64,000 nt of DNA, from positions 744,001-808,000 of the forward strand of contig CM057057.1 of NCBI GenBank assembly GCA_029945375.1, written 5' to 3'. The DNA comes from Agaricus subrufescens. Its lineage: Eukaryota; Basidiomycota; Agaricomycetes; Agaricales; Agaricaceae. The notes under the pieces were generated by a model, which worked only from the letters and a program-made list of their open reading frames with translations, was not told where the DNA came from and ran no database searches. Position 1 is the first letter of the stretch. Every line of letters begins with the position of its first letter. The position numbers were made by a program, and so were the translations under genes. Below, piece by piece: positions 55,296-64,000 of the stretch.

Positions 55296-58200
55296 ATGGC
55301 CCCGGAATCAAAACGCAAAAAGTTTATAGCTATCATTCGCAAGCCGTTTTCCTCCAAGAAGGATGAAGCTGTGTCTAGCGGTGTGTACGCAGATAGTTGG
55401 TCTTCAATAAACAGTCCGCTCATTTCTGAGTCAGATGTCGCAGCTATTGCACAGACCTCTTCTCCAGCTCCTCGTGCTTCTGCTGTCGCTACTACTGCCG
55501 TCGTGGGCGGGCCGTCACCGAGCACCCGTGCACCGGAGATTGTTATACATGAATCTACTAGTCAAGGTCACGAACACCAATCGCGTCCTGTCTCAGTATA
55601 CTGATATACTCTACAGTCCCAGAAATTGCTGTAGGATCAAGCAGTGGCTTTTTCAGCCATAGTAGCCATTTTTCTGTGAACCATCCTATCATGGTTGACA
55701 ATTCGACGAAGACGACAATCAATATCAGTAACGATCAACGAAGCAAAGGTAAGATGTCAGCGTATCTGCATGTGCTCCAGGTTAACATTTCATCTAGCCA
55801 TGAAACACCTCTCCGAGCATATCATTCATGGCGCTGCTCGTGACTCATCTGCTCGCTCACCTGTTCCCAACTGTCACCCTGGTACACGGGTCGAGATCAA
55901 TGGACATATAATTACTTGGTTTTACGACGAAGAAAAGGAGAAACTATTCATCTGGGTATTTGGTCCAGCGGGGGTCGGGAAATCGGCGATCATGCAGACT
56001 CTCGCGGACAAACTCGCGGAAGCTCACCATCTGGGAGCTTCTGTCTTTATTTCTCGTCCTAACGGACGTAATTCCTCCCGACATCTTTTCCTCACAGTTA
56101 GCTACCAGCTCGCTGTACATATCGAGGAATACTGCACCTACATCACCGAGAAGCTTTCCCGAGACCCCGAGCTAGTCGACAAAGGGATTGAGGAACAGTT
56201 CAAAACGTTCATTGTGGAACCGTTTGCCGACAAGAGGATTGGAGCAGGTTTGGAACCACGGGGTGTTCTACTGGATGGGCTCGACGAGCTCGATGAATAT
56301 CGATCGCAAAAGCAGATCATCCATCTCGTTGCTGACTTTGTCCTCAAGCATCCCGACGTTCCCCTTCTTTGGGCTATCTCCAGTCGCCCGGAACCACACA
56401 TCAGTGACACGTTCAGCAAAGAGCAAGTCATACCGTCATATTGGTCGAAGTACGTTCCCGTAGACTCCGAAGAATCTATCCGAGACGTCGAGCTCTTCAT
56501 AAGGGATGACCTAGAGAGAATCCGGAGAGAGTTTTCGCGACGGGTACCAAAGGAGTGGCCTAGCGAAGAGCAAATCTCATACTTAGCCGCCGCCACATCC
56601 GGCTTTTTTATCTTTGCTCAGACGGCACTTCGGTTCATCGAGGATCCCCGATATGCTAACCCTGCTACACGCCTCAACCAAGTCTTATATGCTCTCAGCG
56701 GCCCTATACCTCCACCCAGTAGTCAACCATTCGCCCGCCTGGATGTTCTGTACTCGCGCGTTCTGGAAGACATTCCGTATGACGTATGGCCAATTACAAA
56801 GCGTGTTCTAGGAGTTCTTCTGGTGGTTCAAAAACAGGGGACTCAAGAGAACGACATATTGCGGACACCGGCGGCCATTGCAGTCATTCTTGGTTTCGAA
56901 CTGACCACTGTTTATACTGCACTCAATGGCTGCTACTCCCTCCTTTATGTGTCCGATGCTCCGGATGCCATCTGTGAACCAACGCAGTTTTATCATGCTT
57001 CATTCGGTGACTATTTGCTGGACCCGATTCGGTCTCAAAAATTTTGTATATCCCTTGGAGATGTGGAAGAAGACTTGCTCAAGTCGTGTCTCGGTGTTTG
57101 GGAAAGATTTCAGGCTAATAATCCCCCAACGTTAGGTATGTAAATGAGTTGGAATAATTTCGTGCATCATCTGAAAATGCCAATTGTTTAGGCCTCACGT
57201 ATGAAGACCGATGGGACAAATATTTTTCGATGATCATCCCTCATGAGAAGTGAGTGAAGAGCCTAGCATCAAACTGTATTAACAATACCATCCTAATCAT
57301 TTACTCCCTTAGTCGCCGCTTCCGCATATCACTCATATCATATATCTACGGAGCACTAGCCACCATTTTGGTTGAAAAGCACGATCCTAATGGAATGACG
57401 TTTTCATCAAAAGAGGATCAGGATCAGTGTCTCAATCTACTGAGCCAGTTGGAATATGCTACCGCGTGTATCATTTTTCGAACAGGGAAACTGTGGCCTT
57501 GGTTGTTTAACATGTGGGAGGTAAAAGGACTTTCTACTATTTTAAATTGATTTCCTTTGCTGACTCTTGGTCCAGGTTTATCGTGATGTGCTTGTGTCTA
57601 GAGGAAAAATTTCAGCAATGAGATTGGAACAATTCCAATTTTCGTATGCTGGAGCATCTCTAGCCTGTAGCAACATTCTTTATATCGACAAATCATTAGG
57701 TAGTGCAACCTATCACTACGAAGTAAGAAATGAACTTCTGTTTTATCAACCATATTGACCCACATTTTTAGAATGATTTTTATGCACCTTTCTGTGAGAT
57801 AACACGCCTTCAATCATATGATCCACAGCTTCCTGTCTTATCTTGTGGAAGCTCTGAAACTGGTTGCCTTCTGTTCAGGCATCAGCTTGATGTACCTGAA
57901 TCAGACAGCCTTTATCAACGATACTTTGTTATCCCGATTCCCAATGCCAACTTTTACCATGATCCAGAACACTTCCTCACCAACAATTTTGACATGATCC
58001 GTACAAAATACCCACAGATGGTACCACCAACTTGGCCTAGCAGGGATCAATTTCTCAAAGTCACAGGTGCTGTGTCTCACCACTTTGTATTTGGTGGTAT
58101 AGCCATCCGATTTATTGAAGACCCTTATGCTGCTGGCAACCCCATCACACGTCTTGACCAGCTGCTAGCTCTCATTGATGAAGTTGATCCATCTGATGGT

Positions 58201-59374
58201 CATCCCTTCATTTATGTTGATGCTTTATACACCCACATCCTTGATTCCATCTCTCCTGACATGTGGCCTACAACAAAACAGATGCTGGATGTTTTACTTA
58301 ATAGAAAAACATCTTCCTTCCCCAGCATTCAATCTTCCAAGGGCATTTCTATTGCTTTTGACACCAAATTGAATGTGGTTGATGCTGCACTCAATGGTTG
58401 CTATCCTATGGTCCTAACAGCTCCTGGAGGCTCTTTGAAGCCTATTGCATTTCATGCTTCATTTTATGAATATCTGATAGACTCTACCCGCTCCAAGAAA
58501 TTCTCTATCTCAACAAAGCACTCTTTGACCATTGCACTTGAGGTGTTATGTAGTTTTTGGTTAGGCTACAAGAGATGGTGCCATGGCTCATCTGGTGAGT
58601 TTTTATATCATATGTTGCCACCTATCCTAATTTTAATGAAATAGATGAATCCCAGTGGACTACATATTGTTCACAGTATCACTTTGGTCTTGACCCATCA
58701 AGTTATCCATCTGATGCACAGCTCTCTTATGATGTTCACAAAGCATTAGCTGAAGTTGGTAAATATGGGCCTGCAGGACTTGAATCACCACAAATTCAGG
58801 GTCTATTCTTTGACATACTTGGCCAATTGGACTATTTTACAGTATCTGGCATTATGAGTGTAGAAGGTGCATTTTTTGTGACATTGTTTAATCTCTGGAA
58901 TGTAAGTCAGTAATTTTATGCTTTATTGTCAGTCTCTAATTTTGGTTTGTAGACATATCAGACAGAGCTCAGCTCTAGAGGTATCTTTCATGGAATTGAG
59001 TTTCAAGAGCTCAGACTTGATCACCCTGAACACTGCAATACAGTACAACTTGGTCGAAAGGCTGTTTCTTCGGGTGGGGAAACACTTGTGTGGTGCCCTG
59101 TAAGGTTCATTTTTTCAGGGTGTGTAGTATACTGATATGTTATGATGTTCTATTCTAGATAGAAGACGAGAGTGACCTTAAGCACCACATATCATATCTT
59201 CAGATGTTTCAGCAGCACAGACCACAACTTCGAGTGCTGATTGGTGGAATGGCAGGGGGGCGATTTGCAGCTTTGGAATATGAATATACTGAAGACGACT
59301 CGAAAATTGTCGACGAATGGGAATTTAAGAAGGGGCAAACATATTATCTGTTTCTATACCCTGATGAAGCATAA
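55296..59374 (+). CDS. NACHT ATPase N3 (NLR-like), 11 exons
   Basis: Exons: 55296-55380, 55444-55566, 55617-55748, 55798-57135, 57192-57249, 57313-57520, 57576-57722, 57772-58594, 58645-58901, 58953-59099 and 59159-59374. The product is 1177 residues. It has a basic N-terminus (MAPESKRKKFIAIIRKPFSS) and a linker with SSSGFFSHSSHFSV near residues 75-88. The P-loop GPAGVGKS is at 169-176, Walker B GVLLDGLDELDE at 269-280, and SSRPEPHI near 308-315. The helical region reaches about 540, and the first C-terminal domain ends near 755 (YFVIPIPN). Module 2 runs from there to the end. Intron positions and phases in module 2 mirror those in module 1. Expected location is the cytoplasm. The gene is intact and is the last NACHT copy of the array. 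Confidence 0.9.
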
Positions 59375-62300
59375 ACCTCATCTTCATCCTTGTACTTTTC
59401 TATGTGTTATGTGGTTTTCAATTCAAATTCTTGGTTTCGGCGGTTGTGGAGAATGTTGCGCAAGTTTTGTTAATTAACAGCCATTAAGTTAAGAGGTTAC
59501 AAGGAGATGGTGAACAGATCCTCTACGGGCGATGACTGAAACGTTCAGTGTAAAAGCTCCGTGATGGTACGCTCACCCAGACTTTCTGTGAGTGTACATA
59601 GAGCATATGTGGCGTGCCGTCTGGCGACACCGTCCAATGGAAACTCTGGCGTGTTCAAGAAAAGTTTTAGATTGATCAAGATATGTTTGGGTAATCTGGG
59701 TAGTAAGAACACACCGACTTGACAACTACTATATTGCAACAATACGGCGTGGATTATATATTGCGGTAAATTACAGAGGAAGATAACTCTGAGGCGAATC
59801 ATAGCCGGGGGTAATCATCCCCGCAACTTGTATCAACTATTCCTCAAGACAATTACGTCCACGAGCGTCGCGATGACTCGATAGGTTGACAAAAGGCCGC
59901 TGGTTGAAAATATGGCGACATAATCACATTTCGCCTCGAAGGAATCTCTATGTGACGACAGCAATGGGTAAAAGAAGTGTATAGAGTGATTCTACATCAT
60001 TGCTGTCAATGAGAGGCCTTAGAGACAAGAGCGGGTCACTCACCCGGAATGGAATACAATGTAAAACTATCGAGCAACCTTTTCACCGTCTCCATCATAT
60101 AGAGGGCCAGCTGGGTGCCGTGGGTCCGCACCAGATTTGGAACATTGTTGGATGCCCCATATTGTGAAATGTAATACGAATAGAGGTTGGAGTCGAGCAA
60201 GCCGGCGGAGCGAATCTCCGATCACGCGTTACTAGATCGCCGATATCCCTTTTTAGCATCAATGATGGAACCAGAATATAACGATTGAGATTCAGAGAGC
60301 ACGTACATACTGACGAGGCATAGCGATCAGGCAGGGTATTCCTGGTGTTGTGCCGAGCGGCCGTGGTTAGAGGGGGAGTGATGAAGATATGTAGCGCAAG
60401 AGCGATCCAACGGACACATGGGACGAGAGGGATGGGCTCGTCTTGTAGTGCTTGCGAACGCTGGAGAGTGCGGGTGAGAGCTTGTCACTAGTAAAGCAAC
60501 GGCATTCCCTTATGTGAAATCGGCACCCTATTTTTGAATCTGCTACAGAGTGCGTATTCATCATGATCATAAGCGGCCACTGACCGAGGTTCTTTCATCA
60601 AGAGTTGGCACAACACATTCGCCGAGGAGATGTCCAAGACGATTGGGAGGGGTATGACAACCATATACGTGAAAGCATTGTGCCTGGTGTGGATGAGGTA
60701 GTAGGCGGGCTTTCTGAAAGATTCGAAAAGTGACGCTGTTTTATGCCAGAGTACAGAACGGCCGAGCCATGGTTGGCCAAGTTGATTTGATATATTCGAA
60801 TCACTAATGAGAATCTGTGAGTTGCTCCGAAGAGTAACCATGAACACAGCAACGTACATTTTGCCGGAATTTGGACAGAGCCAGGGGAATGACAAGCGTG
60901 AAACATCTTTATCACCTCCCGTTTATAGTTGTCCGTAGATCAGCAGCCTCAGTCACGATGGCCTTTGAAAAACCTCTTCTAAGGATGGGTCGTTGCTGGC
61001 CCGATGTACAGAAAGCAGAGGCGAATAATGACAGGACGGTAGTAATCGCCGCACGCTGGGAAGAAAGTTCGGACGAATAAGCTTCTGCAAAGGTTGTCGG
61101 GGGATAGCAGTCAAGGTGTGGTAATAGGCTTGCAAGAAACTGGTGAAGATGGCGGTGCGTTCATCCAGACTTTCTTCGGGAGGTGCGTTCTTGACGATAT
61201 TCAGCGGCGCCGTTGAGCAACAAGTGCGGTGTGTTCATGACGGTATAAGATGCTCTACAGATACGTCAAGTATTAAGAATATGCTGCCAACATGGGTAAT
61301 AAAGGACGCACCAACGTGTCAGCTGCCGAACAGGTGCATCCAGACTGATGGAGCTGCTTTCATTGTCAGTCGCAGAGAGAGATGACTCCGAGGCAGACTC
61401 TTGGGCTGGATTGAAATTATTTTTTGGCAGTTCTTCAAAAAACGAGCGTGTCGCTGGAAGAACGGTGAGGTGTTGTGAATGGGCAACGTATCTGGGCGAG
61501 TGCTTACTAGCATGTTGTGGTTGAGACTGGCTCGTGAGAAAGATTGTGGTCGAATGATCTCCTCTTCGACTGGGATATTCTCGCCTTATCAGCTGGCCTG
61601 GCCCGCAGCGAACAGCGCGTCCATTGCAAATCAGGTTTGGGACATGACTTCTTTGCGAGTGCCCCATTCTGGTGCCCGTACATCTACCAAAGTTCAGTAA
61701 CGTCCAATTCTATAGCCCTTGCTGCCGCGGCACACTCGACAGTGGGTGTCAGGCGAGTTAGAAGCGCAATTCCGTGCGCGGTCGAGGAAGAACAGGATGG
61801 TGGTAGAGATACTCTGCGGATACGTTGAATTCGAGGATACGCTGTCAAACGCATCAGTAAGGTTCGTGTCGTGAGAATCTGTTGCTCTCCACGAAGTCGA
61901 CCCGGATTTCTCGCTTGGCCTTGCCCACCGCCCACCAGATACCGGAAGACTGCATCCACCGTCTGAATCAGAGCAACGCTGTCCCTTCTCTCGCTCTTAA
62001 GACATATCACTCAGGCACCTGGCCTCACTGTCGACCCGAATTTCTCTGCCTACTCTGGACGAAGGCATAGATGGTCTCAGCAATATTACTTCTACCTTGG
62101 CTCGCTTCAAACCAGGCACTTTCTGGTTCTCTCTTATGCCATTCGAATATGTTATCCTCCCAGTTATGATATCGTCGGGAGATGACACTTGGACTCCTGG
62201 ATATCAGTCCTCCTGTGCCTCCTGAGCCCTCTACCTGCTTTGGAAGACAGCGGACTCGTGTTCCTTCCTGCTGCGCTTTATGACTCAGTGGTGAAGTAGG

Positions 62301-62400
62301 GGTGAAGCCTGATGAAATGGGGATGGGATGGGAATGGGCCGGAACGTTTCGGAGCACCTCGCCGACGATGGGACGGGACGAGGTTGTCAGTGACACGATG
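59375..62400 (-). repeat. Downstream unit D3 and eroded block X, right end of array
   Basis: Up to about 61.5 kb this is the D copy after N3. It includes the minus-strand frames MYVAVFMVTLRSNSQILISD and LPIVLDISSANVLCQLL joined in one 135-codon frame (60895-60488). From 61.5 to 62.4 kb it resembles block X, with GGAACGTTTCGGAGCACCTC near 62341 matching 52.43 and 38.40 kb. Homology to the array stops at about 62.4 kb. No intact gene was found. Confidence 0.45.
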
Positions 62401-63074
62401 CGCACCACTCTGGTCGTCGTTTCCGATGTTCTCCGGCTGCTTGGGCCTGTCGACTGGACGAAGAATAGCGATATTGTGTCGCAGCGGTAGAGCCCGTGAC
62501 AACTGTGACAGAGTGACCTTGCCCTCAGCTTGAACCAACCATGCAATCTGGGCGACCCACAGACCCTCCGTTTGTCGATGAACATGCCATATCGATAACA
62601 CGCCTTGTGACAGTCTCCACCTCCAAATTCAAATGGTCACCCTCCGCTCGACATCCAAGACCGTTGCGTACGCTGCATACTTAGTACTTCTCATCCGCGG
62701 CATTGCAAGATGGACACCAGTACGCGAACAGCACTCTGTAGTAATCCATTCGTACTGCCTTTCCACTACTATCCGCGCCAGACTTGTAGGACTTGGCCTT
62801 CTGATCACTGACCCCGATGCCAATCAGGGTCCACCAGTGAAATCGGCCGTATTCGTTATATGATTAGGGGGCTACTGATACACTACCATCCCATGGGCAG
62901 AATATATTCGTGGTGCTACTGGAGTAAAATATAAAATATGTTACAGAACTTGTTAAGAGTGTGATTAGGGAACTACCCCTGATAGACGTGTGCTGACATA
63001 AGCGGGTATTCTGTTGGCAGTGCACTGCGCAACAGAGCCGGACTCCTTTCCATCCTTTCCACATCTCCACCACC
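62401..63074. other. Spacer before the AKR1-type gene
   Basis: Short frames on both strands, such as one opening MQSGRPTDPPFVDEH on plus and one opening MASGSVIRRPSPTS on minus, show no recognised domain. The 150 bp before 63075 contain pyrimidine-rich sequence (CCTTTCCATCCTTTCCACATC) directly upstream of the start codon, usual for a basidiomycete promoter or leader. Confidence 0.4.
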
Positions 63075-64000
63075 ATGGACGACCCGACTGCCATTGTCAA
63101 GCAAAAGACTGAGCCAGCCTCCTCCTCAGTCGTCACCGAATCCGCCGTCGCAACGAACTTGACCTTCTCTCACCCGCAGCAGGCCAACTCCGATCCCGAG
63201 GTCAGCTTCTATTATCGAGATGGCCGTGTGCAACTGACATTCAATGTATTCCAGGTCAATATATTTCTCGCGGCGCAGCGTGGAGATGTAAACCTACTAC
63301 GGGAGCTCATCGAGTCTGGGCGAGCCAAAGCCACCGATCGAGACGAGCAGAACATCACACCTCTTCACTGGGCGGCCATCAACGCACACCTGGCCGCATG
63401 TCGGTACTTGCTCGAGCAAGGCGCCGAGGTGGATGCGATGGGCGGAGACCTCGTTGCTACTCCCATGCAATGGGCCGCTCGAAACGGCTACCTCTACATC
63501 ATTCACCTCTTAATTGCTCACAACGCCGACCCAACCATTACTGACTCCCAAGGTTACAACGCTCTCCACCTCGTAACACATTCGTCATCTATCATGCCAT
63601 TGCTCTACCTATTGCACCAACCTATCAACGTGGACTCGAGGGACGCCCAGGGACATACGTCACTGATGTGGGCTGCCTATCAGGGTGATGCGCTCTCGGT
63701 TGATCTGTTATTGCGGCATGGGGCCAACCCGAATCTGAAAGATGATGTTGGTTTGACGCCCTTGCACTGGGCTGTAGTACGGGGAAATAGGGTTTGTATC
63801 CGGCGATTAATTGAGAAGGGTGCGGACATTATGGCTAAGGACGGGGAGGATCGAACACCGAGAGACATGGCGATTGAATTGAAGAGTTTGGGAGCTTGGA
63901 AACGTGCGCTGGAGGAAGGTGGCATGAACGAATACGGGATTAAGAGGAGCAAGCCGTTCAGTGAGGTGCGTATCGTTGCCGTGGCTCGATGGTCGGCCCA
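63075..64000 (+). CDS. AKR1: Ankyrin-repeat palmitoyltransferase, 5' part (AKR1 type)
   Basis: Exon 1 is 63075-63200 and exon 2 is 63255-63965, where a GTGCGT donor follows KPFSE. The gene runs off the window. The 54-bp first intron (63201-63254) has CTGAC before CAG and no stop, so it would also read through. Removing it gives DPEVNIFLAAQRGDVNLLRE, the usual AKR1 join. Ankyrin repeats then follow: TPLHWAAINAHLAACRYLLE, TPMQWAARNGYLYIIHLLI, NALHLVTHSSS, TSLMWAAYQGDALSVDLLLR and TPLHWAVVRGNRVCIRRLIE. Family knowledge places four membrane spans and a DHHC cysteine-rich catalytic domain after the repeats, outside this window. The family S-palmitoylates proteins at the Golgi and endosomes. Assignment to AKR1 and not another DHHC-ankyrin protein rests on the repeat layout and the N-terminal motif. 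Confidence 0.85.
   Translation, partial: MDDPTAIVKQKTEPASSSVVTESAVATNLTFSHPQQANSDPEVSFYYRDGRVQLTFNVFQVNIFLAAQRGDVNLLRELIESGRAKATDRDEQNITPLHWAAINAHLAACRYLLEQGAEVDAMGGDLVATPMQWAARNGYLYIIHLLIAHNADPTITDSQGYNALHLVTHSSSIMPLLYLLHQPINVDSRDAQGHTSLMWAAYQGDALSVDLLLRHGANPNLKDDVGLTPLHWAVVRGNRVCIRRLIEKGADIMAKDGEDRTPRDMAIELKSLGAWKRALEEGGMNEYGIKRSKPFSEVRIVAVARWSA

Noticed and set aside
55381..55443. Reading N3 exon 1 straight through into exon 2
   Set aside because: N2 has a stop in the matching segment and N1 has a perfect GTAAGT donor, so the intron model is preferred.
62025..62585. 186-codon minus-strand open frame near the right end of the array
   Set aside because: It has no recognised motif. It overlaps block X sequence that is non-coding in other copies and has no paralogous frame.
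63297..63952. Minus-strand open frames under the ankyrin repeats
   Set aside because: These are antisense shadows of the AKR1-type exon.
1..64000. tRNA, rRNA, CRISPR and bacterial-type operon signals
   Set aside because: None were seen by eye. The intron-rich genes and spacing are eukaryotic, and a tRNA search program was not available to me.

Overview
The window is nuclear DNA from a filamentous fungus, almost certainly a mushroom-forming basidiomycete (Agaricomycetes). The genes carry many short GT-AG introns (about 47-75 bp), exons as short as 58 bp, a P-loop NACHT family typical of that class, and lineage-type membrane proteins with no bacterial signature. I rebuilt twelve spliced gene models by hand from reading frame, splice sites and agreement between paralogues. 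The species cannot be named from this sequence.

Left part (1-12.9 kb). There is a five-exon polytopic membrane protein (1343-2569, minus). Two minus-strand members of a four-helix surface-type membrane family, here called 4TM (copies 1 and 2), follow. Then comes an F-box / leucine-rich protein with a helical N-terminus (10216-12921, minus). Its start codon lies only 50 bp from the start codon of a plus-strand Golgi pH regulator (GPHR) homologue.

Central part (12.9-62.4 kb). This is a tandem array of a composite unit: GPHR homologue, then 4TM protein, then NACHT ATPase, with repeated non-coding flanks. GPHR is present as two intact genes (A, B), one pseudogene (C) and two exon relics (D, E). 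4TM has three array copies (3, 4, 5). The NACHT gene has three intact 11-exon copies (N1, N2, N3; 1172-1181 residues) and one broken copy (N4). N4 begins at the edge of a 105-bp inverted repeat and is split by a 1.37-kb solo-LTR-like insertion. Each NACHT copy is followed by a segment that looks like a decayed minus-strand membrane-protein gene (D units). The three intact copies are preceded by a shared 2.6-2.8 kb segment (U units).

Right part (62.4-64 kb). After the array comes the 5' portion of an ankyrin-repeat palmitoyltransferase of the AKR1 type, which runs off the window. Short 5' pieces of both flanking single-copy genes occur inside the array: F-box at 38.5 kb and AKR1 at 18.0 kb. 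This points to repeated unequal exchange.

Functional reading. GPHR, F-box and AKR1 are housekeeping-type genes. The NACHT proteins resemble fungal NLR-like STAND ATPases, a class linked to non-self recognition, and each carries a second internal module that has lost the ATPase core. The co-duplication of NACHT and 4TM surface-type genes is the most unusual feature. A joint role is inference only.
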